Shown here: one piece after another, positions 31,162 through 39,431 of the stretch
Numbering within the stretch: the first letter of the stretch is position 1
Layout of the letters: every line of letters starts with the position of its first letter
Virus record (IMG/VR): IMGVR_UViG_3300042090_003246
Span: 1-44,240 of that record
Strand: one strand, 5' to 3'
Origin: a virus
Length of the DNA stretch: 44,240 nt
Program-made: the position numbers and the translations under genes
Notes under the pieces: model-generated
What the model was told of the DNA's origin: nothing
Databases searched by the model: none
What the model saw: the letters and a program-made list of their open reading frames with translations, nothing else

Positions 31162-32474
31162 CCCAAGTCTACGCGACGCAGACGACCCAATATTTCGACA
31201 ACCTGATCGCTGCGGCGCAGGCCGGCGGATCGCCGGCCAACCTGACCGGCGGCGCGCTGGTGGTCGGGGACGGCAATGGCGCGGTGCCGACGATCTCGGC
31301 GCTGATCGCCGCCGGCGGCGTGACGCACGAAGTGTGGCGCGGCCAGGTCATCCAGTCGGTGACCGTCGACCCCAACGCCGCCAATCAGATCGACGTCGCG
31401 GTCGACATTCCCGCGTCGAGCGGCGGGGCGGAGATCGGCCCGTTCACCGTCACAGAATTCGCCATCCTCGACGCGCTCGGCCACTGCTGCATCGTCGGCA
31501 CCACCAATTTCGAAAAGACGGTGTCGTCGCAGGGCCAGACCTGCGACCTGGCGTGGAACGTCGCGGTGGTCGTCGCTTCGACCAGCGCCGTGACGATCAC
31601 GCCGCCGAACGGCGGCTTCGCGACGATGGCGCAGGTGATCGCCGGCTACAACGCCAATCTCCCCGGCGTCGCGGCGCCGATCACCAAGAGCGACACGACG
31701 AGCGCCGCCGGCTGGACCGACCGCACGATCGGCATCGCGGCGGCGGCGCAGCCGGTCGACGCAGTGACGCCGGCGTCGAGCACGGCGGCGATGGGTTCGG
31801 GGCGACCGGCCTCGCCGGCGGAGTGGGCGGCTGGCGCGCCGACCGCCGGCGGCTTCGCCTGGCCGTGGCCGACCCTCCAACAGGTCAGCGCGGCGCTGGC
31901 GGCGATCTGGACGGCGATCAACGGGCTGCCGCAGTCGCTGGCCGGCTACCTGCCGCTTGGCGGCGGCACGATGCAGGGCATGCTGGCGCTGTTCGCCGAT
32001 CCGACGGCGGCCGCGCACGCGGCGACCAAGCGCTATGTCGACGCCGCGATCTCCGCCCTGGCGACGGCGCTCGGCGGCTATCTGCCGCTCGCCGGCGGGA
32101 CGATGACGGGCCCGCTGATCACCGCGCGCGACCCGCAGAGCGGCAAGGAGGCGGCGAACAAGGAATACGTCGACGCCGCGGCCGTCAACCCGTTCAGTTC
32201 GACGGGCGTCGGCGCGATGATCCAGCTCGTCGCCGCCGGTGGCGTCAATGTAACGCCGTCGTCGGCCTTCATTGGCCAAACAGCATCGTGGGTTTGGCAG
32301 GTGTCGACGCAGCCGATGAGCGCCAGCTGTGGGCCGACGAGTTGCTTGTTCAGCGACGCGCGGTGGACCTACCCCAACATGCCGGCCGGCGTATGGACCT
32401 GCATCTCCGCCGCCTCGTTGCAGAGCGGCGCGAACCCGCAAACCTGCCTCGTGACCTTGAAGCGCACCTCGTGA
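31158..32474 (+). CDS. Tail fibre protein
   Basis: A 438-residue protein. The N-terminal 150 residues follow the P2 H-type start (TQTTQYFDNLIAAAQAGGSP, LVVGDGNGAVPTISALIAAG ... EIGPFTVTEFAILDALGHCC). Two shaft repeats follow: YLPLGGGTMQGMLALFADPT with AATKRYVDAAI, and YLPLAGGTMTGPLITARDPQ with AANKEYVDAAA. The C-terminal part has six Cys (QPMSASCGPTSCLFSDARWT, CISAASLQSGANPQTCLV), which suggests disulfides or metal in the tip. It is part of the receptor-binding apparatus. Confidence 0.88.
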   Translation: MTQVYATQTTQYFDNLIAAAQAGGSPANLTGGALVVGDGNGAVPTISALIAAGGVTHEVWRGQVIQSVTVDPNAANQIDVAVDIPASSGGAEIGPFTVTEFAILDALGHCCIVGTTNFEKTVSSQGQTCDLAWNVAVVVASTSAVTITPPNGGFATMAQVIAGYNANLPGVAAPITKSDTTSAAGWTDRTIGIAAAAQPVDAVTPASSTAAMGSGRPASPAEWAAGAPTAGGFAWPWPTLQQVSAALAAIWTAINGLPQSLAGYLPLGGGTMQGMLALFADPTAAAHAATKRYVDAAISALATALGGYLPLAGGTMTGPLITARDPQSGKEAANKEYVDAAAVNPFSSTGVGAMIQLVAAGGVNVTPSSAFIGQTASWVWQVSTQPMSASCGPTSCLFSDARWTYPNMPAGVWTCISAASLQSGANPQTCLVTLKRTS

Positions 32475-32545
32475 TCCGCCGCCCGGCGGCCGCCGCCGAA
32501 CGCGACCATTCCGTGGCGCGGCGCGCCGACCCAGTCGAGGGATGA

Positions 32546-32926
32546 ATGACAACCGCCATCCTCGCCCTGCCGCAGATCTCCGGCTCGCTGACGATCGCGA
32601 CCAACGCCGACCTGCGCGCGGCGCTGCAATTCACGCAAGCCGGGTCGAGCGCGCCGCTCGATCTCACCGGGATTGCGTTTCACATGCAGGTGCGGCCGAC
32701 GGCGGGGTCGTCGGCCATCGCGCTCGACCTGTCGACCGCCAACGGGCTGCTGACCAATGGCGGGACGAACGGGCTGTTGAGTTGGCTCGTTCCCGCGGCG
32801 CAAGTCGCGCAGATCGCGGCAGGCGCCTATGTCGCCGACCTGATCGCCGAGGGCGACGGCGCCGTCGTCAATCTCTGCCAGGCCGCGCCGCTGACGGTGA
32901 CCGTCGTCGAGGGCGTCACATGCTGA
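32546..32926 (+). CDS. BppU-like N-terminal domain protein
   Basis: A 126-residue protein (LPQISGSLTIATNADLRAAL then APLDLTGIAFHMQVRPTAGS). The sequence resembles the N-terminal domain of baseplate upper proteins, a small beta fold that attaches receptor-binding parts. Ribosome site GAGGGA at 32537. It overlaps the next start by 7 bases. Confidence 0.6.
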   Translation: MTTAILALPQISGSLTIATNADLRAALQFTQAGSSAPLDLTGIAFHMQVRPTAGSSAIALDLSTANGLLTNGGTNGLLSWLVPAAQVAQIAAGAYVADLIAEGDGAVVNLCQAAPLTVTVVEGVTC

Positions 32927-33450
32927 CGATCTCGGCCGCGCCGTCGCCGTTGAGCGTCGCCGCCGCCGCGGCGAGCCTGGCGATCGCCGCCGCTTCGCCG
33001 TCGCCGTTCCTGGCCGGCGGCGCGGGTCAGGTCGCCAGCGTCGTCGCCGCGCCGAGCGGCGCCAGCGTCGCCGCGCAAGCGGGCGGCGTCTCGGTTTCGG
33101 GGCAAAGCGCCGCCGCGCTGGCGCTGACGCTGCAAGCGGTCAGCCTCGCGCCGGTCGACGGCGAAGTCGCGATCGACGTCTCGCAGGGCAATACGTTCGT
33201 CGTGGCGATGAACGCCGCGGCGGCGGTGCGCTTCGTCAATTGGCCGGCCGGGCGCGCGCAGCGGGTCGCGGTCTATTTCGTCCAGGACGCGGTCGGCGAT
33301 CGCGTCGCGAGCTGGCCGCCGGTGAAGTGGCCGGACGGCCAGCCGCCGATGCTGTCGACGGCGCCCGGCGCGATCGACTGCGTGGTGTTCGACACGTTCG
33401 ACGGCGGCGAAACCGTGTTCGCCAACCTGGTCGGCGAAGGCTACGCCTGA
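32920..33450 (+). CDS. Ala/Ser-rich tail-associated protein
   Basis: A 176-residue protein starting at ATG 32920, 4 bases before the preceding stop codon. The first 80 residues are low-complexity Ala/Ser/Val (SPLSVAAAAASLAIAAASPS), then a beta-rich domain VDGEVAIDVSQGNTFVVAMN and FVNWPAGRAQRVAVYFVQDA ... WPDGQPPMLSTAPGAIDCVV, a pattern often seen in phage tail proteins. Function unknown; it stands in the fibre cluster. Confidence 0.6.
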   Translation: MLTISAAPSPLSVAAAAASLAIAAASPSPFLAGGAGQVASVVAAPSGASVAAQAGGVSVSGQSAAALALTLQAVSLAPVDGEVAIDVSQGNTFVVAMNAAAAVRFVNWPAGRAQRVAVYFVQDAVGDRVASWPPVKWPDGQPPMLSTAPGAIDCVVFDTFDGGETVFANLVGEGYA

Positions 33451-33461
33451 AAGGGGTTCGA

Positions 33462-33863
33462 ATGTCCATTCAATTCTCGGTCGCGGTGCGCAATGCGCAG
33501 CTCGCCGCAATCTTCGCCACCATCGGCGCGGCGGCGAAGCTGCTGCTCTACGCCGGCGCGCCGCCGGCCAATTGCGCGACCGCCGACTCGGGCGCGCTGC
33601 TGGCGACGCTGACGCTGCCGAGCATGGAAGAGAACAGCGCCGCCGGCGGCTCGGAGTCGCAGGCGAACGGCCCATGGACCGGCGTGGCGAGCGCGGCGGG
33701 CACGGCGGGGCATTTCCGCGTCATGGACCCGACCGGCGCGACCTGCCACGTGCAGGGCACGGTCGGTCAGGGCTCGGGCGATCTCGCCTTCGACAACCCG
33801 ACCTTCGCCGTCGGCCAGAACATCCAGATCACCTCATTCACTCTGACTGATGGGAACGCCTGA
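33462..33863 (+). CDS. Hypothetical tail-cluster protein
   Basis: A 133-residue protein (MSIQFSVAVRNAQLAAIFAT) with KLLLYAGAPPANCATADSGA, TLTLPSMEENSA and CHVQGTVGQGSGDLAFDNPT, beta-rich. Similar short proteins often stand next to fibre genes of alphaproteobacterial phages and prophages; the role is unknown. Its stop overlaps the next start by one base. Confidence 0.65.
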   Translation: MSIQFSVAVRNAQLAAIFATIGAAAKLLLYAGAPPANCATADSGALLATLTLPSMEENSAAGGSESQANGPWTGVASAAGTAGHFRVMDPTGATCHVQGTVGQGSGDLAFDNPTFAVGQNIQITSFTLTDGNA

Positions 33864-35224
33864 TGGTTCAGCTCGTCGACCGCGCCAAGATGACGGTGGC
33901 GACCGCGCCGGGGGCGGGCGTGGTCGCGCTCGGGGCCGCCGTCGCCGGCTACCAGTCCTTCGCCGCCGCGGGCGTGGCCAACGGCGCCGCCATCTCATAC
34001 GTAATCGAGGACGGCGCCAACTGGGAATACGGCCATGGAACGTATTCATCGACCGGCCCGACTCTGACGCGTACCACGATCCTCGGCTCGTCGAACGGCG
34101 GCGCGGCGATCGCGGCGTCGGCTGCGGCGCTCGTCTTTGCCTCGGTGCTCGCCGAGGACCTGCAGCCGTTCGCCGGCGACTCCGGCTCGGGCGGCGTGGC
34201 GGGCATGGTTCCGGAGCCCCCGGCCGGCGCGGCGGCTTCCAATCTGGTCCTCGGCGCGGGCTCGACGCCATGGGTCGGCCGGATGGCCGGCTTCCGCAAT
34301 CGCCTCATCAATGGCGCATTCGACGTTTGGCAGCGTGGGACAACGTTCACGCCCCTCGGCGCTTCTCCGTACACCGCCGACAGATGGGTTTGCGTTCGCT
34401 ACGCCGACGTTGGCAACTTCGTCCTCTCGAAGGCGACGGGAATATTGCAGAACGGCGTCAACCGCAGCGCCCTGCACGTTCAGCGCACGCCTGGCGACAC
34501 GATAACAGCGAACCCGATCTGGCTTTCACAGTCTGTCGAGTCGCTCAACTGTCACGACCTCGCAGGCCAAGACGTCACGCTGTCCCTCTACGCCCGCGTC
34601 GGCGCCAACTTTTCGTCTCCGAACTTGAGCGTGGCTCTTCGTTCCGGAACCGGAACCGACGAGCGCGCCGGAGCTTATACCGGAGACGCTCTCGTCGCCT
34701 CGCTCAACGTCCCTCCTTCGCAGACGACCTATGCAAGGTTCTCCTGCACGGGAACGCTCGCCGCCAACGCCAACGAGTTGGGCGTGTTTATCACTTACGG
34801 CCCGACAGGGACGGCGGGGGCGAACGACTGGTTCGAAATCCTCGACGTGCAGCTCGAGCCGGGTCAAGTCGCGACGCCCTTCGAGCGCCGACCGATTGGC
34901 GTCGAACTGGCGCTGTGCCGGAGGTACGCCAGGCCCGCGGGCGCCGGGATGGGCGGCCGCGTCAATACCTCGACGATGATTGAATTGTGGGGGGCAATTT
35001 CTCCGCCGATGCGCGTGTCGCCCTCCGCTACGCTCGGCGGCTTTACGGGGGCGTCGACGACAATCGAACAGGTGGGGGTCGGCAACATAACCACGACCGC
35101 TATTTGGAGCAGCCTAACGACGCCCGACTCGATGGATTTCAATTTCACGGTCTCGGGCGCGGGGGGCGGGAATATGGCGGCCGTGATCTCGGGCGATCTT
35201 GTCTTTCTCTCGGCGGAGCTTTGA
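33863..35224 (+). CDS. Putative receptor-binding tail protein
   Basis: A 453-residue protein. The N-terminal 110 residues are an attachment part (AAISYVIEDGANWEYGHGTY, LTRTTILGSSNGGAAIAASA). From about 145 comes a carbohydrate-binding-like domain with the widespread fibre-tip pattern NRLINGAFDVWQRGTTFTPL ... YTADRWVCVRYAD, and FEILDVQLEPGQVATPFERR, then LALCRRYARP. The DNA from about 34300 to 35224 is visibly less GC-rich, with codons such as TCT, ATA and TTT, unlike its neighbours. This is a common sign of exchanged receptor-binding sequence. Confidence 0.75.
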   Translation: MVQLVDRAKMTVATAPGAGVVALGAAVAGYQSFAAAGVANGAAISYVIEDGANWEYGHGTYSSTGPTLTRTTILGSSNGGAAIAASAAALVFASVLAEDLQPFAGDSGSGGVAGMVPEPPAGAAASNLVLGAGSTPWVGRMAGFRNRLINGAFDVWQRGTTFTPLGASPYTADRWVCVRYADVGNFVLSKATGILQNGVNRSALHVQRTPGDTITANPIWLSQSVESLNCHDLAGQDVTLSLYARVGANFSSPNLSVALRSGTGTDERAGAYTGDALVASLNVPPSQTTYARFSCTGTLAANANELGVFITYGPTGTAGANDWFEILDVQLEPGQVATPFERRPIGVELALCRRYARPAGAGMGGRVNTSTMIELWGAISPPMRVSPSATLGGFTGASTTIEQVGVGNITTTAIWSSLTTPDSMDFNFTVSGAGGGNMAAVISGDLVFLSAEL

Positions 35225-35226
35225 CA

Positions 35227-35670
35227 ATGAACTACACATTGCAACCCGCGCCCTCGACCTCCATCACCCGCGACGCCGCGACGCCGACGGCGCTTTCCAT
35301 CCCCGCCGACGTCGGCAACGCCGATTGGCGAGCTTATCAGGCGTGGCTCGCCGCGGGCAACGCGCCCAACCCCGCGCCGGCCGGCCCCGCGCCGGTTCCG
35401 ACCGCCCTGCTGTGGCAGCTCGAGGCGGCGTGCGAGGGCGCCGCGTCGGCCGCCGCGCTCGGCTTCACCCCGCCGACCTGGGCGCAAGTGCAGGCGGCGG
35501 TCGCGGCGCAGAACAGCCCGGCGCTGACGGCGTTCTTCAATGTCGGAACGAACGCGATCCCGGCCGACTCGACGACGCTGCTCGCTCTCGCCGCCGCGTT
35601 GCCGTCGCCGCTGACGGCGGCGCAAGTGACGGCGCTGGTCGCGGCGGCGGCGGCGGTCGCGATCGACTGA
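35227..35670 (+). CDS. Tail-fibre-assembly-like protein
   Basis: A 147-residue protein. It begins MNYTLQPAPSTSITRDAATP and has NADWRAYQAWLAAGNAPNPA, a motif common in small proteins encoded after fibre genes. The middle has LWQLEAACEGAASAAALGFT and the end is Ala-rich. A chaperone or fibre-accessory role is suggested by position. The start is 2 bases after the preceding stop. Confidence 0.6.
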   Translation: MNYTLQPAPSTSITRDAATPTALSIPADVGNADWRAYQAWLAAGNAPNPAPAGPAPVPTALLWQLEAACEGAASAAALGFTPPTWAQVQAAVAAQNSPALTAFFNVGTNAIPADSTTLLALAAALPSPLTAAQVTALVAAAAAVAID

Positions 35671-35693
35671 GGCTGCACACGGCGCAATAACCC

Positions 35694-36494
35694 ATGCTCG
35701 GCTTCGCCGCCCTCGCCAAGCTGCCGCTCAGCGCTTCCGTGCAGGCGGCGGGGTCGCTCGCCGCAGGCGCGCTGGCGCCGGCGGCGCTCTCCGGCGGCGC
35801 TGAGGGCGTCGCGACCGGGACGCTCAGCGGTCCGGCGATCTCTGGCTCGGGGGCGCTCGGTTCGGCGCCGCTCGGCGGCGTCGCACTCAGCGCTTCGCTG
35901 GCGCCGGTCAAACCGGTCGCCGACGCGACCCTCTCGGCCGCGGCCTCCGCACCGGCGACGGGTTCGCTCGCGTCGGCGCTCCGCGACGCAACGCTCGACG
36001 CGACAGCGTTCGCGCTGGCGAGCGCCGCCGAAGGCTCGACGCTCGACGGCGCGGCGTTATCGGCTGCAGCTTCCGCTCTGTCGACGGGCGCTCTCGCCGA
36101 GGCGCTGGCGGCGGCGACGTTGGCCGCCGCGGCGATCGCTCCAGCGACTGGGGGCGAAGCCTCGACGCTTCTCCCTGTAAACCTCTCGGCCTCGGCTTCC
36201 TCGCCAGCGACGGGTTCGCTCGCGGCGGCGCTCGCCGTTGCGACGCTCGACGCGAACGCGTTCGCGCCGTCGAGCGCCGCCGAAGGCTCGACGCTCGACG
36301 GCGCTACGACCGCCGCCGACGCCGCAGCGATGGCTTCGGCGGCGCCATCCGTCACGCTCGCCGACGTGACGGCGTCGTCCGCCGGGTTTGGGCTCGCCCG
36401 CGGCGCCGTCGTGACCGAGCTCGCCGCCGCGACCCTCGGCGCGACGGCGTGGCGTCGCTCGAAATATCGCCCAGCCGCGCTGCTCGCGGCGTGA
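35694..36494 (+). CDS. Ala/Ser repeat protein of the fibre region
   Basis: A 266-residue protein made almost wholly of Ala, Ser, Leu, Gly and Thr. From about residue 80 it shows a repeat of about 21 residues, roughly ATL-x-A-x-A-x-AP-x-TG-slaaaLa. Examples are ATLSAAASAPATGSLASALR, ATLAAAAIAPATGGEASTLL, and two long near-copies, DATLDATAFALASAAEGSTL and VATLDANAFAPSSAAEGSTL. The first 80 residues hold a looser version. Regular spacing suggests a solenoid or beta-roll. The C-terminus (WRRSKYRPAALLAA) is basic. It is not a recognised family; it may be a fibre or decoration element. Confidence 0.65.
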   Translation: MLGFAALAKLPLSASVQAAGSLAAGALAPAALSGGAEGVATGTLSGPAISGSGALGSAPLGGVALSASLAPVKPVADATLSAAASAPATGSLASALRDATLDATAFALASAAEGSTLDGAALSAAASALSTGALAEALAAATLAAAAIAPATGGEASTLLPVNLSASASSPATGSLAAALAVATLDANAFAPSSAAEGSTLDGATTAADAAAMASAAPSVTLADVTASSAGFGLARGAVVTELAAATLGATAWRRSKYRPAALLAA

Positions 36495-36507
36495 GGAGGA
36501 AAGACGC

Positions 36508-37209
36508 ATGAGACGAGTTTGCCTCGCTCTCGCCGGCCTCGCGCTGCTGATCGGCGGCGGCTCCGCCGAGGGCGCCGGACGCGGCGGGGCGCCGGCGCCG
36601 TCGCTCTATGCGCCAGCCTGGCGCGACGGCGCGCCGGCGATCGTCGGGCGCGCGGCGTGGGAGGGCGGCTCGCGGATCGTCGCCGAGGCGCAGCAGTGGA
36701 TTGGCTCGGCCAATCCGACCGGAACGATCGGGCCGTGGTGCGCCGATTTCGCCAGCTTCGTGTTGCAGCGCGTTGGCTTGCCGCCGCTGCCGAACCGTAT
36801 GGCGTCAAGCGCGCTTCGCTACGGGCCGCACACCGACGCTCCACGGCGGGGCGATCTGGCGGTCATGCCGCATCACGTCGGCTTCGTCGCCGGCGTCGAG
36901 CCGGGCGGGACGATCGATTTGCTGTCGGGCAATTACGGTCGCCGCGTCGCGCTGGCGCACGTGTCGCGCGCAGCGTTCGTCGCCTTCGTCGCCGTCGGCG
37001 AGGCCGCGACGCCATCAGGGAGCGCCCATCATGATCGAAAGCGTCGTTTGGTTCATCTGCGGCGCGTCGTTCCTCGCGGCGCTCATCGTTTTGAACGCGC
37101 CGTTCCGGCGCCGACAGGGCTATCAGCCGCAGCCTGGGCCACGCCCGAAGCCGCCAACCTGTGGCGGCGGCGTTCGTTGACGGAAGGGGATGCTGCGCGG
37201 CGCTGGTGA
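36508..37209 (+). CDS. Exported CHAP-like amidase/peptidase
   Basis: A 233-residue protein. The N-terminus is a clear signal peptide (MRRVCLALAGLALLIGGGSA). The catalytic domain has Cys78 in GTIGPWCADFASFVLQRVGL, His123 in GDLAVMPHHVGFVAGV and Asn142 in DLLSGNYGRRVAL, the triad of CHAP-type (NlpC/P60-related) peptidoglycan hydrolases. The last 65 residues (SAHHDRKRRLVHLRRVVPRG) look unlike a natural domain end and overlap another frame with a membrane peptide (37031-37180). The stop lies inside copy 3 of the 18-bp motif. A lost stop or frameshift near 37020 is possible. It may help cell-wall penetration or lysis. Confidence 0.75.
   Translation: MRRVCLALAGLALLIGGGSAEGAGRGGAPAPSLYAPAWRDGAPAIVGRAAWEGGSRIVAEAQQWIGSANPTGTIGPWCADFASFVLQRVGLPPLPNRMASSALRYGPHTDAPRRGDLAVMPHHVGFVAGVEPGGTIDLLSGNYGRRVALAHVSRAAFVAFVAVGEAATPSGSAHHDRKRRLVHLRRVVPRGAHRFERAVPAPTGLSAAAWATPEAANLWRRRSLTEGDAARRW
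37031..37180 (+). CDS. Small membrane peptide overlapping the CHAP gene end
   Basis: A 49-residue frame from ATG 37031 with GGGAGCG as a possible ribosome site. It has one hydrophobic segment (IESVVWFICGASFLAALIVL) and a basic, Pro-rich tail (RRRQGYQPQPGPRPKPP). It lies wholly inside the end of the CHAP frame, one frame over. Topology and codon use look more natural than the CHAP tail, so I think it is real. Confidence 0.5.
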   Translation: MIESVVWFICGASFLAALIVLNAPFRRRQGYQPQPGPRPKPPTCGGGVR

Positions 37210-37222
37210 AGTTGTTCACCCT
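37205..37222 (+). promoter_or_regulatory. 18-bp inverted motif, copy 3 (upstream of sheath operon)
   Basis: GGTGAAGTTGTTCACCCT, identical to copy 1 over 18 bases with different flanks. It is 83 bases before the sheath start, at the place of the P2 PF promoter that serves FI-FII-E-T-U-D. Supports a late-promoter role. Confidence 0.6.
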
Positions 37223-37305
37223 AGGGCCGCAGCCCGGACAAAAGCGAAGGTGGCGCGGTTTCCGAGCGCCGTCAAGCGGCCTTAAACCAGCATTTGCGAG
37301 GCCTC

Positions 37306-38547
37306 ATGAGCTCAACGACTTTCCTCCACGGCGTCGAGGTCCAGGAAGTCGCTTCGGCGACGCAGCCGATCTCCATCAACCCGTCGGGCGTCGTCGGCCT
37401 GATCGGCACGGCGGCGTCGGCCGACGAGGCCTCGTTCCCGCTCAACGAGCCGGTGCTGCTCAATTCGCAGCCGACGCTGGCGCTGAAGCTTGGCGCCGAC
37501 GGCACGCTGCTCTCCGCGGTGCAGCAGGTCTACGCCGAGGGCGCCGGCCAGGTCGTCGTCGTGCGCGTCGCCGACGATCCCGAGCCCGACAACGTGATGA
37601 ACAACATCATCGGCTCGGCCGCGGCCAAGACCGGGCTCTACGCCTTCCTCGGCGCGCGCGCCCAGGTCGGCGTGCCGCCGCGCACGCTGATCGCGCCTGG
37701 CTATATGTCGATCCTGCCGACCGCGACCGGCGGCGGCCCGCTCGCCAACCCGATCGTCACTGCGGCGCTGCCGCTGGCGACGCGGCTGCGCGGCCGCGTC
37801 TATTTCGACGCGCCGTCGACCGGCGATGACGACGCCATCGCCGCGGCCGAGCTCTACGGCTCGGATCGCGCCGTGATCTTCTATCCCAACGTGATGGTTT
37901 GGGACACGACGACGGCGTCCTATGTCGCCATGCCGGCGTCGGCGTCGATGGCGGGACTGACCGCCTACGTGCACGAAAACCTCGGCTTCTGGTATTCGCC
38001 GTCCAACCAGGTGCTGCAAGGCGTCGGCGGCGTGGCGACGCCGATCGACTGGGCGATGTCGGACGCCGAGTGCGAAGCCAATGTGCTCAACGGCGCCAAC
38101 ATCACCACGATCATCAACGCGGCGAAGTCGGCTGGCCTGCAAGACGGCGGCTTCCGCCGCTGGGGCAACCGCAACCTCGCCACCGACGCCAACTGGCGCT
38201 TCGAGGCGGTGCGCACGGCGGCCGACATGATTTACGAGTCGCTCGACGAGGTGACGCTGTGGGCGGTCGACAAGCCGCCGGGGCTGCAACTGCTGCAAGA
38301 CATGACCAACCGCGCCAACGATTTCTTCAAGTATGGCAAGACGGTCGGCTTCCTGGTCGGCGGCCGCTGCTGGCTCGACCCGGAACTCAATCCGTCGTCG
38401 CAATGCGCGCAGGGCATCTGGAACTGGTCGATCGACCCGGAACCGCCGGCGCCGATGGAGCACATCATCTACACCGCGAACCGCAACGCCGACTACTACA
38501 CCCAGGAGGTCGCGTCGCTCGCCAACATGATCTCCGCCAACGGCTGA
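37306..38547 (+). CDS. Tail sheath protein (P2 FI-like)
   Basis: A 413-residue protein from ATG 37306, preceded by CGAGG. Family marks are FLHGVEVQEVASATQPISIN, SGVVGLIGTAASADEASFPL, the mid-domain VYFDAPSTGDDDAIAAAELY and the C-terminal assembly domain (FEAVRTAADMIYESLDEVTL ... NPSSQCAQGIWNWSIDPEPP ... HIIYTANRNADYYTQEV). This is the contractile sheath of P2-like tails, about P2 FI length (396). It opens the second tail operon. Confidence 0.95.
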   Translation: MSSTTFLHGVEVQEVASATQPISINPSGVVGLIGTAASADEASFPLNEPVLLNSQPTLALKLGADGTLLSAVQQVYAEGAGQVVVVRVADDPEPDNVMNNIIGSAAAKTGLYAFLGARAQVGVPPRTLIAPGYMSILPTATGGGPLANPIVTAALPLATRLRGRVYFDAPSTGDDDAIAAAELYGSDRAVIFYPNVMVWDTTTASYVAMPASASMAGLTAYVHENLGFWYSPSNQVLQGVGGVATPIDWAMSDAECEANVLNGANITTIINAAKSAGLQDGGFRRWGNRNLATDANWRFEAVRTAADMIYESLDEVTLWAVDKPPGLQLLQDMTNRANDFFKYGKTVGFLVGGRCWLDPELNPSSQCAQGIWNWSIDPEPPAPMEHIIYTANRNADYYTQEVASLANMISANG

Positions 38548-38557
38548 GGACGCTCCC

Positions 38558-39070
38558 ATGGCCAACCAACTCGACTACATCCTCCAGTCGTTCAGCCTCA
38601 ACATCGACGGCTACGGCATGGCCGGCTCGGGCGAGAAGTGCACCTTGCCGAAGATCAAGAAGCACATGGAGAAGTACCGCGGCGGCGGCATGATCGCGCC
38701 GCGCCAGCACGCGCTCGGCTACGAAGAATTCGAGTTCGAGTGCGACCTGACGGCGGTCAATCCGCAAGTCATCGCACAGAGCGCCTTCCTGGTGTCGAAG
38801 GGCGTCTCGTTTTCGGTGCGCGCCTTTCTCGACGGCGACCAGAACTCGACCCATTCGCTCTACATGTACATGCGCGGCGAAGTGATCGAGAACGACTTCG
38901 GCGCCTGGGAGGCGGGCAAGAAGGCGACGATGAAGGTCAAGGTCGCGCTCGACGCGCTGAACCTGACGATCGACGGCGCGTCGATCTTCGACATCGACAT
39001 CGAGAACGGCGTCGACACCTGGAATGGGACCGACGTCGCGGCGATGATCAGCAACGCGATCGGCTCGTAA
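38558..39070 (+). CDS. Tail tube protein (P2 FII-like)
   Basis: A 170-residue protein, the length of P2 FII (172). It has LDYILQSFSLNIDGYGMAGS, CTLPKIKKHMEKYRGGGMIA, ALGYEEFEFECDLTAVNPQV and VKVALDALNLTIDGASIFDI DIENGV. It forms the inner tube inside the sheath. The order sheath then tube is that of P2. Confidence 0.93.
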   Translation: MANQLDYILQSFSLNIDGYGMAGSGEKCTLPKIKKHMEKYRGGGMIAPRQHALGYEEFEFECDLTAVNPQVIAQSAFLVSKGVSFSVRAFLDGDQNSTHSLYMYMRGEVIENDFGAWEAGKKATMKVKVALDALNLTIDGASIFDIDIENGVDTWNGTDVAAMISNAIGS

Positions 39071-39125
39071 GCGCGGCTGCGGGCGAAGCGGATCGCAAAA
39101 GGGCCTTTTCAGCAGGGGATCGCGC

Positions 39126-39431
39126 ATGGCCGAAGACAAGAAAGCCGAAGACAAGAAGCAAGAGATCACCGACGCTGAGAAGGGCTGGGGGCTGGAGGAT
39201 TTCGAGCTCAACCATCCGTTCAAGTTCGCCGGCGTCGAGTTTCGCAAGCTCGCGGTGCGCGTGCCGACCGGCGCCGACATCGAAGCCTATATCCGCTCGC
39301 CCGACCGCGGCTTCCGCGCGCTGGCGCTGAAGCTCGCCGACGCCGACGCCAAGGTGCTCGACGCGATGCACGGCGCCGACTATTCGCGGCTGATGGCCGA
39401 GCTGGGGAAATTTGTCGCCGGTGTCCGCTAG
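39126..39431 (+). CDS. Tail assembly chaperone, short form (P2 gpE-like)
   Basis: A 101-residue protein with a Lys/Glu/Asp start (AEDKKAEDKKQEITDAEKGW), then FELNHPFKFAGVEFRKLAVR, VPTGADIEAYIRSPDRGFRA and LKLADADAKVLDAMHGADYS, as in P2 gpE-type chaperones. It ends with TAG at 39429. A second open segment in the -1 frame starts at the same place (see next entry), as in P2 where E and E+E' come from one start. Confidence 0.85.
   Translation: MAEDKKAEDKKQEITDAEKGWGLEDFELNHPFKFAGVEFRKLAVRVPTGADIEAYIRSPDRGFRALALKLADADAKVLDAMHGADYSRLMAELGKFVAGVR

Noticed and set aside
35537-36844. Minus-strand 435-codon frame opposite the Ala/Ser repeat gene
   Set aside because: The repeat makes both strands open. 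The plus strand fits the operon direction and spacing and has the cleaner 21-residue period.
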